A stretch of DNA of 64,000 nucleotides from JAOUEA01 sp963825685 (GCA_963825685.1 CAWGUD010000006.1:124001-188000), one strand, 5' to 3'; positions 27,036 to 35,604 are shown, numbered from the stretch's first letter. Notes: generated by a model not told the origin, from the sequence alone. Numbers and translations: made by a program.

Positions 27036-28778
27036 CTACAGCCCGTCGAACGGATCGGGACCGGCGGCCTCGTCCACCTCCTCCTTCCGCGTCGCCCACG
27101 GCGGGAAGGGGAAGGTCACGACGAGCGGTACGGGGATCGCGGGCTGGGAGATCACCATCGTGCCGGGCTTCAACAACCTGGCACGGGCCCGCGTCGAGGG
27201 AAGCATCCATCCGTACTCGGCGCGCTCGGCTTCGGCGGCGTCGAGGCGCCCGCTCACCCGGATCGCGGCGTTCTCGAGCACCTCGGGAGCCACGCGGCTC
27301 GCCGTCTGCTGGGCACCGACGAGCAGCACGCCGAGCGAGCGCCCGCGTTGGGCGATGTCGATCAGCATGTCCTTCAGCGGTCCGGTGCCCTCACGCGGCG
27401 CGTACTTGTTCAGCTCGTCGAGCACGATCACCGACAGCGGCAGGCGTTGGCCGGTCTCCTCCTTCTCGCGGAACGTCTCGGCGAGCAGGGCGCCGACCAC
27501 GAACCGCTGCGCCTGCTCGTGCAGCGACTGGATCGCGACGACCGTGACGGTCGCGGCGCCGCGGTCGAGCCGACGGCTCTCGCCCGCGTGCACGAGGTGC
27601 CCGAGGCGCGAGGACGCCGCGTGCAGGCGCCGCATGAACGCCGAGACCGTGCTCGGCATCACGCGCCCGGTCCAGGCCTGATCGGGTTCGCCGCCGTCCT
27701 CCGGCTCGAGGAACACGTCGAGCGCGGTCACGAGCGACGGGAGGTCCTCGATGATCGGCTCGCCCGGGCCGGCGCTCACCTCCTGTGCGCCCCAGCGTCC
27801 CCCCGGCGTCTGCGACGGGTCACGCAACACGACCGCGCCGGGGCGCCCAGCGACGTTCACCGCGAACCGTTTGAGCTGGGTCTGCACCCGCTCGCGGATG
27901 AACGGGATCTGGTTCTTCGCGTCGTTCGCGTCGGTGAAGCAGAACTGCAGCAGGTCGTCGTCGATGAACTCGCGCGGGGTCCACGAGAAGACCTCGATGC
28001 CGTCGAGCCGTCCGCCGGTGTCGGGCACGACGACGTCGCCGGAGCGACGCTTCGGCGGCGCCCAGAACGCGACCGACGGGAACGGCGCCGGCTCGACCCC
28101 GAGCGCGGCCCAGCCCTCGCGCGCCTCGTCGTCGAAGCGCGCGTTGGGCCGGTCGAGCCAGAGCAGGTCCTCGCCTTTCACGTTGAACACGAGTACCCGC
28201 ATATTCGAGGCGCCCTCGCCGACGACCGCGGTGTGCTCGCGGGCCGAGAGCATGCGCAGGAAGAACAGCGCGAACGACGTCTTCGTGGCCACGCCCGAGA
28301 TGCCGCTGATCGACATGTGACCGCCCTTGCGGCCGTCGAAGAAGTCGAGGTCGACGTGCACGGGCAGCTCGTCGCGCCCGATGCCCACCGCGAGCGGACG
28401 CCCCATCTCGTCGACGTAGAGCGCCTTCGCGCGTTCCTCGCCGGTCGCGCGCTCGACGGTCTCGCCGGGGTCGGGGGAGACCCACACCTCGGGGTCGACG
28501 CGCGTCACCTGCACCTGGGCGCTGCGCACCTTGGCGGCCGGCATGATGCCGAGCTCGGCGATGCGGTGGGTGTCGCTCTCGTAGCTCGCGCCCTCGTAGA
28601 CCGACTCTGACTCGGTGACGACGCCGTACGTGCGCACCTCGCCGGCCTTCGGCACCTGGGTGCGCACGACCACCAGGTCGTCGAGCTGCAGGAAGTCGTC
28701 GTCGTCGAGCACGACGCGGAAGGCGCTCGTCGAGGAGTGCTGGGAACCGAGGACGCGGCCCACCTGCTCGCCGGTCAC
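27036..28778 (-). CDS. herA: HerA-type DNA translocase ATPase
   Basis: A 580-residue FtsK/HerA ATPase. Residues ~1-110 resemble the HAS-barrel cap (VTGEQVGRVLGSQHSSTSAF, then DDFLQLDDLVVVRTQ). The P-loop is atypical: MSISGISGVATKTSFALFFL (~155-174), with Thr where a Gly usually precedes Lys-Thr/Ser. Walker B is clear (LSVIVLDELNKYAP), followed by IAQRGRSLGVLLVGAQQTAS and a C-terminal ISQPAIPVPLVVTFP strand. HerA forms a hexamer that pumps DNA through the NurA nuclease during end resection. The GTG at 28778 overlaps the nurA stop (GTGA), so the pair is translationally coupled. This pairing excludes a conjugation ATPase. Confidence 0.88.
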   Translation of the reverse strand: MTGEQVGRVLGSQHSSTSAFRVVLDDDDFLQLDDLVVVRTQVPKAGEVRTYGVVTESESVYEGASYESDTHRIAELGIMPAAKVRSAQVQVTRVDPEVWVSPDPGETVERATGEERAKALYVDEMGRPLAVGIGRDELPVHVDLDFFDGRKGGHMSISGISGVATKTSFALFFLRMLSAREHTAVVGEGASNMRVLVFNVKGEDLLWLDRPNARFDDEAREGWAALGVEPAPFPSVAFWAPPKRRSGDVVVPDTGGRLDGIEVFSWTPREFIDDDLLQFCFTDANDAKNQIPFIRERVQTQLKRFAVNVAGRPGAVVLRDPSQTPGGRWGAQEVSAGPGEPIIEDLPSLVTALDVFLEPEDGGEPDQAWTGRVMPSTVSAFMRRLHAASSRLGHLVHAGESRRLDRGAATVTVVAIQSLHEQAQRFVVGALLAETFREKEETGQRLPLSVIVLDELNKYAPREGTGPLKDMLIDIAQRGRSLGVLLVGAQQTASRVAPEVLENAAIRVSGRLDAAEAERAEYGWMLPSTRARARLLKPGTMVISQPAIPVPLVVTFPFPPWATRKEEVDEAAGPDPFDGL

Positions 28779-29750
28779 GACGCCTCCTTCTGGATCTCGG
28801 GCTGCTGGATCTCGGGCCTCATCACGGCGTGGCGTAGCGCTCGGTACACCAGCCCGCGGTCGCCCATGCGGTGGCGCAGCTCGCGCTCGAGCGCCCCGAT
28901 CGGCACGAGGTTCTGGGGGGCGCGCGGGTCGACGTGCGGCTCGCTCGCGACGAGCGGCAAGACCGCGGCCGTGCGGTCGGCGATCGCGGAGGCCTCGTCG
29001 CGGGCGAGGTGGCCCGACGTCTCGCACCGTACGACGCCCGTCCAGGAATGCCCGCCGTGCAGCATCGCGAGCCGCAGGTACCAGGAGTAGCGCGCGTACG
29101 GGGTCTGCGCGGCGATGCAGAACATCGGGGAACGCTGCCCCGGCGCGAGCTCGGCGATCACCCCACTGAACGGCGGCTCGAGGTAGGTGACGCGATGGGT
29201 CTTCACGTAGCCCACCGTCGCGTGCTCTCGAATCTTCTTCAGCGGTCCGTCGGCCACGACCGCGCACTCGGCAGCGAGCGACTTCGGCGCACTCGCCCTC
29301 GGCGTCGCGCATCTTGGAGTGCAGGGTCATCATCAGCAGGTTCGGGTCGTCGCCCGGTGCCCTGGTGGTGCCGACCCCCGGGTCGAGATCGACGGCGGGC
29401 ATCTGCTCCCCGCTGCCGCCCGCGAGTACGGCCCATCGCTCGACGCGCACGTCGGCGACCTCGGACCGGCGGGCATCGCGGTCCCAGACGACCGCGCCCA
29501 CCGCGAAGGTGCCGACGAGCCCCGGGGTCGGTCCGTGTTCCGGGTCGTCGAGCGTCAGCCGGGCATCGATGCGACGGACGCCGTCGACGAACGCGATGCG
29601 CTCGACGCCGTCGTCGCTGCCCTCGATCGGCGCCCAATCGTCGGTCTCGACGCTCGTGTCGACGGAACCTTCGGCGGGGGAGAGGGCGTCGTCCTGGTCG
29701 AGCGGGGTGCCGTAGTCGGGATCCCAGCCCTCGACGAAGATGCGCGCCAT
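28775..29750 (-). CDS. nurA: NurA-type 5'-3' nuclease (one frameshift)
   Basis: A 324-residue protein after repair. It opens MARIFVEGWDPDYG; the first NurA motif is RIAFVDGVRRIDARL with Asp56. The central part has GTFAVGAVVWDRDARRSEVA. Removing one base near 29265 joins to LAAECAVVADGPLKKIREHA, then YVKTHRVTYLEPPFSGVIAE and SWYLRLAMLHGGHSWTGVVR, matching the later NurA motifs with the conserved VK and aromatic residues. The stop overlaps the herA start. NurA digests DNA ends in an RNase H-like active site and depends on HerA for activity. A TACGAT -10 seven bases before the ATG makes it the first gene of the resection operon. Confidence 0.82.
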
Positions 29751-29757
29751 GGCGCGT

Positions 29758-29763
29758 ATCGTA
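29758..29763 (-). promoter_or_regulatory. -10 element, leaderless promoter of the nurA-herA-sbcDC operon
   Basis: Minus-strand TACGAT lies seven bases before the nurA ATG at 29750. Confidence 0.6.
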
Positions 29764-29929
29764 CCCGGGGGGTCAGACCCGGCCGATCACGGAGCCTTCG
29801 CTCGGCGTTCGCGGAGCGGTCTGGGATGCGGGGGTTCCGACATGCGGGATCCAAGTTCCACATAGCGGAACATGGCCTACCGCCACACGCCCTGGGGCAG
29901 CGCTCGGTGATCGCGGCCTCCTGCCCACA

Positions 29930-29948
29930 AGTAGTCTGAACCAGACTA
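29930..29948. repeat. 19-bp imperfect palindrome, copy 2
   Basis: GTAGTCTGAACCAGACTAG has 7-bp arms (TAGTCTG/CAGACTA) and differs from the copy at 9674-9692 at only three positions. The minus-strand TAG stop of the lipoprotein gene (29946-29948) falls in its arm, exactly as in copy 1. It lies about 180 bases upstream of nurA. The 195-base gap around it shows no other feature besides the nurA promoter. Confidence 0.7.
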
Positions 29949-30713
29949 GAGCGGCGTCGTCTCGACCGAGACCACCGCGAAGCGGTCGCCGTCCCACGTG
30001 AGCACGCGCTCGCGGATCGCGCTGGGACAGCAGTGGGGGTCGTCGGGCCTGTACACGCGCGCGACCTCGTACAGGCCGATCGGGTCGGGGTTCGGCTGGA
30101 TCTCGGCGTCGCAGACCGAGCGCTTCCAGAGGGGAGCGCCGGCGGCGAGGTCGACGACCCGGTAGGTCGCACATGCCCCGGTGCCACCCGTCTCCTCGCG
30201 GATCAACGCGTCGGCCGACGCATCGCCGGTGAGATCGGTCACGTCGGCCGAGATCGCGAGCACGCCGTCTCGCTTGCCGTGGGCGAGCCCGTAGACCGCG
30301 CGCCAGGGGGGATCGGCGCCCGGCTCGCGACGCCACACCACGAACCCGCGAGCCTGCGAGAAGGGGTCGGTCCCCGGCGTCGCGAACACGATCACGACGG
30401 CCTCCCCGCCGGGCATCCTTGCCCTATCGACGCCGGTGACCTCGTCGCCCGGCGGGATCAATTCCTCGAGCGGGAGCTCGACAGCCAGCACGTCCTCGCC
30501 GAAGGATGCCGGCACGCCGTCAGGGATCTCGGCCGGTGACGGGGACGACGTGACCGTCGGGGACGGCTCGCCGCTCACGCTCGGAGTGGCGGTGACGGTC
30601 GGCAGCTCGCCGCTGGCAGGCGGATCGGTCGCGATCGGCCCCCTCGCAGACCCTCCGCACGCGGTCGCGGAGAGGGCGAACGTGAGTACCAGGGGAATGA
30701 AGAGCCGTCGCAC
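29946..30713 (-). CDS. lipoprotein of unknown function
   Basis: A 255-residue predicted lipoprotein: MRRLFIPLVLTFALSATACG ends with a lipobox cysteine at residue 19. A Pro/Ser/Thr-rich linker (~25-65) leads to a globular domain (~70-255). The domain has FATPGTDPFSQARGFVVWRR, a Gly-Thr-Gly-Ala-Cys stretch and RPDDPHCCPSAIRERVLTWD, where paired cysteines could form disulfides. I do not recognise the family; similar lipoproteins of actinobacteria are uncharacterised. It starts with GTG at 30713, six bases after a TAGCAT -10 element. It is divergent from the thioesterase gene. It probably sits on the outer face of the membrane. Confidence 0.75.
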   Translation of the reverse strand: MRRLFIPLVLTFALSATACGGSARGPIATDPPASGELPTVTATPSVSGEPSPTVTSSPSPAEIPDGVPASFGEDVLAVELPLEELIPPGDEVTGVDRARMPGGEAVVIVFATPGTDPFSQARGFVVWRREPGADPPWRAVYGLAHGKRDGVLAISADVTDLTGDASADALIREETGGTGACATYRVVDLAAGAPLWKRSVCDAEIQPNPDPIGLYEVARVYRPDDPHCCPSAIRERVLTWDGDRFAVVSVETTPL

Positions 30714-30719
30714 CGGCCG

Positions 30720-30725
30720 ATGCTA
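30720..30725 (-). promoter_or_regulatory. -10 element, leaderless promoter of the lipoprotein gene
   Basis: Minus-strand TAGCAT lies six bases before the GTG at 30713. Confidence 0.55.
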
Positions 30726-30759
30726 CCCGTGCGTGCACCGTCGACCGGGCAGCCCGGCG

Positions 30760-30765
30760 TACGAT
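30760..30765 (+). promoter_or_regulatory. -10 element, leaderless promoter of the thioesterase gene
   Basis: TACGAT lies seven bases before the ATG at 30773. It also overlaps the upstream in-frame ATG at 30764, so it decides the start codon. Confidence 0.6.
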
Positions 30766-30772
30766 GCGCACC

Positions 30773-31294
30773 ATGTCCGAGCTGACCCCCAAGACCGTCG
30801 CCGAGTCCCGCGTCGAGCTGACCCAGCTGATGGAGGCGACCGACGTCAACATCGCCGGCTCCGTGCACGGCGGGGTCGTGATGCGCCTGGTCGACACCGC
30901 GGCCGGCCTCGCCGCGATCCGGCACGCGGCGGGCCTGGCCGTCACCGTCGCGATCGACGAGCTCACGTTCCTCGAGCCCGTGCACATCGGCGACGTGCTC
31001 GTGCTGAAGGCCACCGTGAACGACGTGGGCAGGACCTCGATGGAGTGCGGCGTGCGCGTCGAGGCTCACGATCCGGTCACGGGCACGATGCGCCACGTGA
31101 ACACCGCCTACCTCGTCTTCGTGGCGGTCGACGATGACGGGAACCCCCGCCCCGTGCCGCCGCTGGTCGCCGAGACCGACGTGGAGCAGCGCCGCCAACG
31201 CGAGGCCAAGCTCCGCCGAACGGCACGACTCGCTCACAAGGAAGCGGTCAAAGCCGCTCGGGCGGCCGAAGGCGAGGCCGCGGGCGCTCGCTGA
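30773..31294 (+). CDS. acyl-CoA thioesterase, hotdog fold (YciA-like)
   Basis: A 173-residue single-hotdog thioesterase that hydrolyses acyl-CoA to free acid and CoA. The conserved core is ATDVNIAGSVHGGVVMRLVD with the catalytic Asn/Asp region, then TAAGLAAIRHAAGLAVTVAI, FLEPVHIGDVLVLKATVNDV and NTAYLVFVAVDDDGNPRPVP. A C-terminal ~40-residue Arg/Ala/Glu helix is an extension. An ATG at 30764 is in frame, but the -10 box lies across it, so I prefer the ATG at 30773. The thioesterase may regulate CoA pools for the lipid/ethylmalonyl pathways seen nearby; the substrate is not predictable. Confidence 0.88.
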   Translation: MSELTPKTVAESRVELTQLMEATDVNIAGSVHGGVVMRLVDTAAGLAAIRHAAGLAVTVAIDELTFLEPVHIGDVLVLKATVNDVGRTSMECGVRVEAHDPVTGTMRHVNTAYLVFVAVDDDGNPRPVPPLVAETDVEQRRQREAKLRRTARLAHKEAVKAARAAEGEAAGAR

Positions 31295-31369
31295 ACCGCC
31301 GGCTGCCGGGTCGCGAGGCTCGCGTGGGAGGATGGAAGCGACCTCTCATGCGGAAGGACTGATGCACCT

Positions 31370-34081
31370 GTGAGCAGCGACCTCGCCGGGGCGCGAGGGC
31401 GGTTGGAGACCGCCGAGGGCCCGATCGACCTGTTCCGACTCGACTCGCTCGCCGATGCCGGCGACCTCGCACGGCTGCCGAAGACCGTGCTGATCCTGCT
31501 CGAGAACCTGCTGCGCCGCGCCGGCTCGCGCGACGTCTCCGACGACGACGTGCGAGCGCTCGCCGGCTGGCCCGGGCCCGCCCGCGACATCGCGTTCATG
31601 CCCGGACGCGTCCTGATGCAGGACTTCACCGGCGTGCCGGCCGTCGTCGACCTCGCGGCGATGCGCAGCGCCGCCGAGCGAGCGGGCGCCGATCCGATGG
31701 CGATCGAGCCCTCGATCCCCGTCGACCTCGTGATCGACCATTCCGTGCAGGTCGACCTGTTCCGCACGCCCGAGGCGTACGAGCGCAACATCGAGTTCGA
31801 GTACCGGCGCAACGCCGAGCGGTACTCCCTGCTGCGCTGGGCCCAGCAGGCGTTCGAGGGCCTGCGCGTCGTGCCGCCCGGCGCCGGGATCTGCCATCAG
31901 GTGAACCTCGAGCACCTCGGACAGGTGGTGTCCGCGCGCGACGGGGTGGCGTTCCCCGACACGCTCGTCGGCACCGACTCGCACACGACGATGATCAACG
32001 GGCTCGGCGTGCTCGGCTGGGGCGTCGGCGGCATCGAAGCGGAAGCCGCGATGCTCGGCCAGCCGATGTTCCTGCCGCAGCCGGTCGTGATCGGCGTGCG
32101 CACGCTCGGCGAGCTGCCTGCGGGCACGACGGCGACCGACCTCGTGCTGACGCTGACCGAGATGCTGCGCGCGCACGGCGTCGTCGGGAAGTTCGTGGAG
32201 TTCTTCGGCGACGGGCTGTCGTCGCTCACGATCGCCGACCGGGCGACGCTGTCGAACATGTGCCCGGAGTACGGGGCGACCGCGTCCTACTTCCCGGTCG
32301 ACGACGAGACGCTGCGCTACCTCGCGTTCACCGGGCGGGGCGATCGCGTCGACCTCGTCGAGCGCTACGCGAAGGAGCAGGGGTTGTTCCGACGCGACGG
32401 CGACCCCGATCCCACGTTCAGCGAGATCCTCGACCTCGATCTCTCGGCGGTCGTCCCGTCGATGGCGGGGCCCAAGCGGCCCCAGGATCGGGTGGCGCTG
32501 CCCGACGTGTGGGACTCGTTCGTCGGCGCGTTCCGCGATCATCTCGAGCCCGACCCCAAGGGCACCGAGATCGGGCGCTTCGTGGCCGAGGGCGGCACGC
32601 CGCGGCAGGACGAGCTGCCCGGTGAGGACGACGTCACCGACCGTCCCGCGGGCGAGGAGGCGATCGGGCACGGCAGCGTGGTGATCGCCGCGATCACGAG
32701 CTGCACGAACACGTCGAACCCGAGCGTGATGCTGGCCGCGGGCCTGCTGGCTCGCAAGGCGGTGGAGGCTGGGCTCGACACGAAGCCGTGGGTGAAGACG
32801 TCGCTCGCGCCCGGGTCGCGCGTGGTGACCGACTACCTCGACCGGGCGGGCCTGTCCCCGTACCTCGACAAGCTGGGCTTCGCGCTCGTCGGATACGGGT
32901 GCACGACCTGCATCGGCAACTCCGGCCCGCTGATCGGCGAGGTCGCTCGGGCCGTCGAGGAGCAGGACCTGAACGTCGCCGCCGTGCTCTCGGGCAACCG
33001 CAACTTCGAGGGTCGGGTCCATCCGCAGGTGCGGGCCGCCTACCTGGCGTCCCCGCCGCTGTGCGTCGCGTACGCGCTCGCGGGGCGCATCGACCTCGAC
33101 CTCACGGCCGATCCGATCGGCGAGGGGGCGACAGGCCCGGTGTTCCTGCGTGACATCTGGCCGAGCCCGTCCGAGGTCGCCGAGGCGATGGCCACGGCGG
33201 TCACCGAGGAGCAGTTCACGAGCCAGTACGAGCGCATCTGGGACGGCGACGAGCACTGGCAAGGGCTGCCGACCCCGGCCGGCCCCGCCTACGAATGGAA
33301 CGCCGACTCGACCTACGTGCAGGAGCCTCCGTTCTTCTTCGAGGGTCTCGGCGACGATCGACCGATCGGCGACATCGAGGGCGCTCGCGTGCTCGTGAAG
33401 GTCGGCGACTCGATCACGACCGACCACATCTCGCCGGCGGGCTCGATCAAGGTCGACTCGCCGGCCGGGGCCTACCTGCGGGAGCGCGGCGTCGAGCCGG
33501 TCGACTTCAACTCCTACGGCTCCCGGCGCGGGAACCACGAGGTGATGATGCGGGGCACGTTCGCGAACATCCGCCTGCGCAACGAGATCGCGCCCGGCAC
33601 CGAGGGCTCGTTCACGACCCACCTGCCGAGCGGCGAGGTGACGAGCGTCTACGAGGCGGCCGAGCGCTACCGGACCGAGGGCACGCCACTCGCGGTCCTC
33701 GCCGGCAGGGAGTACGGCAGCGGTTCGAGTCGCGACTGGGCGGCGAAGGGGCCGAACCTGCTCGGCGTTCGGTTCGTGATCGCCGAGAGCTACGAGCGCA
33801 TCCACCGGTCGAACCTGGTGGGCATGGGTGTGTTGCCGCTGCAGTACGCGGCCGGGGAGAGCGCCGCCTCACTGGGGCTCACCGGGCGCGAGACCTTCGC
33901 GGTCCGCGGGCTGGGCGACGGCATCACCCCCGGCCAGACGGCGACCGTCGAGGCGGTGGCCCACGACGGCGCCTCCACGACGTTCGACGTGACGGTCCGC
34001 ATCGACGCCGAGGCCGAGCTCGAGTACTTCCGGGCGGGCGGCATCCTGCGCCTGGTGCTCGCCCAGATGCTCATGGGCTGA
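31370..34081 (+). CDS. acnA: aconitate hydratase A
   Basis: A 903-residue aconitase that interconverts citrate and isocitrate in the TCA and glyoxylate cycles. The 4Fe-4S ligands are visible as AITSCTNTSNPSVM and GYGCTTCIGNSGPL. Other family segments are LVGTDSHTTMINGLGVLGWG, GVGGIEAEAAMLGQPMFLP and the C-terminal swivel domain AGREYGSGSSRDWAAKGPNL, with GRNFEGR-type DNA replaced by SGNRNFEGRVHPQVRAAYLA. The length matches AcnA. The start is GTG at 31370; the nearby ATG at 31362 is out of frame. It may supply isocitrate for the carbon route suggested by the ccr gene. A strong hairpin ends the transcript. Confidence 0.97.
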   Translation: MSSDLAGARGRLETAEGPIDLFRLDSLADAGDLARLPKTVLILLENLLRRAGSRDVSDDDVRALAGWPGPARDIAFMPGRVLMQDFTGVPAVVDLAAMRSAAERAGADPMAIEPSIPVDLVIDHSVQVDLFRTPEAYERNIEFEYRRNAERYSLLRWAQQAFEGLRVVPPGAGICHQVNLEHLGQVVSARDGVAFPDTLVGTDSHTTMINGLGVLGWGVGGIEAEAAMLGQPMFLPQPVVIGVRTLGELPAGTTATDLVLTLTEMLRAHGVVGKFVEFFGDGLSSLTIADRATLSNMCPEYGATASYFPVDDETLRYLAFTGRGDRVDLVERYAKEQGLFRRDGDPDPTFSEILDLDLSAVVPSMAGPKRPQDRVALPDVWDSFVGAFRDHLEPDPKGTEIGRFVAEGGTPRQDELPGEDDVTDRPAGEEAIGHGSVVIAAITSCTNTSNPSVMLAAGLLARKAVEAGLDTKPWVKTSLAPGSRVVTDYLDRAGLSPYLDKLGFALVGYGCTTCIGNSGPLIGEVARAVEEQDLNVAAVLSGNRNFEGRVHPQVRAAYLASPPLCVAYALAGRIDLDLTADPIGEGATGPVFLRDIWPSPSEVAEAMATAVTEEQFTSQYERIWDGDEHWQGLPTPAGPAYEWNADSTYVQEPPFFFEGLGDDRPIGDIEGARVLVKVGDSITTDHISPAGSIKVDSPAGAYLRERGVEPVDFNSYGSRRGNHEVMMRGTFANIRLRNEIAPGTEGSFTTHLPSGEVTSVYEAAERYRTEGTPLAVLAGREYGSGSSRDWAAKGPNLLGVRFVIAESYERIHRSNLVGMGVLPLQYAAGESAASLGLTGRETFAVRGLGDGITPGQTATVEAVAHDGASTTFDVTVRIDAEAELEYFRAGGILRLVLAQMLMG

Positions 34082-34094
34082 GCCCGAACATGGA

Positions 34095-34123
34095 GGAAGG
34101 CGGGGCGCATGGCCCCGCCTTCC
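34095..34123. terminator. bidirectional hairpin terminator
   Basis: A perfect 12-bp stem (GGAAGGCGGGGC / GCCCCGCCTTCC) with a 5-base loop lies between the convergent acnA and doxX genes. Confidence 0.8.
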
Positions 34124-34144
34124 GTTCGCCGTTCCTCGTCGTGC

Positions 34145-34773
34145 TCAGGCGAGGATCGGGTGCTTCTTCACCAGCTCCGTCCGCTGCCACACCTTCCCGA
34201 GTCCGAGGTAGATGCCCGCGTTCGCGAAGAACAGGGCTCCCAGCACCAGCGCCGAGACGACGTGGTCGTCGACGAACGGGTTGTGCTCGGGCCAGATCGC
34301 CGTGGCGGTGTAGAAGATCGCCATCCAGACGATGCCGCCGATGCTCGCGAGCTTGACGCCGATCCCGAGGATCAGCGCGAGCCCGATGAGCAGCATCGAG
34401 GCCATGTAGACCCAGTCGACCCAGGCGGCCGAGGTCGGTCCGGCCTCGGTCATCTGGAACCCGGTGATCGTCTGGTAGAAGTCAGTGAACGGACCCTTCA
34501 TCGCGAAGCCGAGCACGCCGGCCGTGGGCGATCCGCCGTTGATCCAGGCGGCGTCACCGAAGAAGTCGATCCTGACCGTCGCCCGTGACCTCGTTCGATG
34601 ATCCGCCCCGTCGAGAACCCGAGGGCGAACATCTTGTCGAGGAAGGCCCACAGGAAGGTCCAACCCAGCGCCAGCCGCAGCAACCCCATCACCACGCCGA
34701 GGCCCGTGCGGGTCTCCGGCGTCGCCTCGGGGATCGTGACCGGCTCGACGGTCTTGCGAACCTGCGTGTCCAT
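34145..34773 (-). CDS. DoxX-family membrane protein (two frameshifts)
   Basis: The ATG at 34773 follows GGAGGTGGGG. Residues ~25-55 give the first helix and MGLLRLALGWTFLWAFLDKM. The frame breaks twice near 34580-34612; removing one base at each point gives FSTGRIIEEVTGDGQIDFFG and then DAAWINGGSPTAGVLGFAMK, a classic DoxX segment. Further helices follow (YMASMLLIGLALILGIGVKL, SALVLGALFFANAGIYLGLG). The repaired length is about 208 residues with four helices. DoxX-like proteins are membrane redox or quinone-linked subunits. Two DevR-box-like palindromes lie 80-135 bases upstream, so hypoxia or redox control through the adjacent regulator is plausible. Confidence 0.82.
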
Positions 34774-34853
34774 GTACCCCACCTCCTTCGTTTCCTGGGC
34801 AGATACTGCCGCGGGGAGGTGCCGCCGGGACCGGGCTCGTGGCCCCATCCGGA

Positions 34854-34869
34854 GGGGACCTTGGACCCC
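34854..34869. promoter_or_regulatory. DevR-box-like site A upstream of doxX
   Basis: GGGGACCTTGGACCCC resembles the GGGAC(N4)GTCCC palindrome bound by DevR/DosR regulators. It lies 81 bases upstream of the doxX start and just behind the stop of the DevR-like gene. Confidence 0.5.
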
Positions 34870-34892
34870 GGGCCGAGTGGGGTCGCTCGGAC

Positions 34893-34907
34893 GGGACCTT
34901 CGGCCCT
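34893..34907. promoter_or_regulatory. DevR-box-like site B upstream of doxX
   Basis: GGGACCTTCGGCCCT is a second copy of the same motif, 39 bases from site A; paired boxes are usual in DevR-controlled promoters. Confidence 0.5.
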
Positions 34908-34911
34908 GCCG

Positions 34912-35583
34912 CTACTCCTCGACGGAGCCGGGCGTGGTGGTGTGGCGGGCGAGGTAGGCGGCCGCCTCGGCGCGCCGGGCGACCTCGAGCTTGGACAGGA
35001 TCGAGGAGACGTAGTTCTTCACGGTCTTCTCCGCCAGGTTCAGCTCGTCGCCGATCTCGCGGTTCGTGCGCCCGTCCGCGACCAGCGTGAGGATGCGTTC
35101 CTCCTGAGGGGAGAGCCGCGCCAGCTTCTCGTCCTTCATCAGGTGCTTGCCCTTGCGCAGCCGGTCGAGCACCGCGCTCGTGACGCTCGGGTCGAGCAGG
35201 GAATCGCCGGCGCCCACGGCTCGGATCGCGCGGAGCAGGTCGCCCGACTTCACCTGCTTCAAGACGTAGCCGGAGGCCCCGGCCATGATCGAGGCGAACA
35301 GCGCCTCGTCGTCGGCGAACGAGGTGAGCATCAGCACCCGGGTGTCGGGGTGGTCGGCGCGGATCTCGCGGGTGGCCTCGATGCCGCTGCCGTCGGCGAG
35401 GCGCACGTCCATCACGACCACGTCGGGCCGGGTGCGGTGGGCCTCGTCGATCGCCTCGCGCACGGTGCCCGCCTGCGCCGTGACGACCACGTCGTCCTCG
35501 GCGTCGAGCATCGCCTTGATGCCGTCGCGCACGATCTCGTGGTCGTCGACGAGCATCACGCGCAAGGGCGCCTTCTTCGTCAT
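34912..35583 (-). CDS. NarL/DevR-type response regulator
   Basis: A 223-residue response regulator. The receiver domain (~1-120) starts RVMLVDDHEIVRDGIKAMLD, with acidic pair Asp-Asp, phosphoacceptor Asp in DVVVMDVRLADGSGIE and Lys in GYVLKQVKSGDLLRAI. The LuxR-type helix-turn-helix (~150-210) reads LSPQEERILTLVADGRTNRE, then NLAEKTVKNYVSSILSKLEV. The DevR/DosR family has the same arrangement. An ATG at 35592 is in frame but lies within the -10 box (TAGGAT); the ATG at 35583 is seven bases downstream and fits a leaderless start. The likely partner is the GAF kinase at 37666-38829. Predicted targets are doxX, the multicopper oxidase and the CBS protein. Confidence 0.92.
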   Translation of the reverse strand: MTKKAPLRVMLVDDHEIVRDGIKAMLDAEDDVVVTAQAGTVREAIDEAHRTRPDVVVMDVRLADGSGIEATREIRADHPDTRVLMLTSFADDEALFASIMAGASGYVLKQVKSGDLLRAIRAVGAGDSLLDPSVTSAVLDRLRKGKHLMKDEKLARLSPQEERILTLVADGRTNREIGDELNLAEKTVKNYVSSILSKLEVARRAEAAAYLARHTTTPGSVEE

Positions 35584-35590
35584 GGCGCCC

Positions 35591-35596
35591 ATCCTA
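35591..35596 (-). promoter_or_regulatory. -10 element, leaderless promoter of the response-regulator gene
   Basis: Minus-strand TAGGAT lies seven bases before the ATG at 35583 and selects it over the ATG at 35592. Confidence 0.55.
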
Positions 35597-35604
35597 GCGG
35601 CGGG

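Noticed and set aside
27036..29750. HerA-based antiphage system
   Set aside because: Defence HerA proteins pair with Sir2 or DUF4297 effectors. Here the partner is a NurA-type protein and SbcCD follows, which points to DNA repair.
31346..33805. An 819-codon minus-strand open frame inside aconitase
   Set aside because: Aconitase is unambiguous on the plus strand; the antisense frame has no known motifs.
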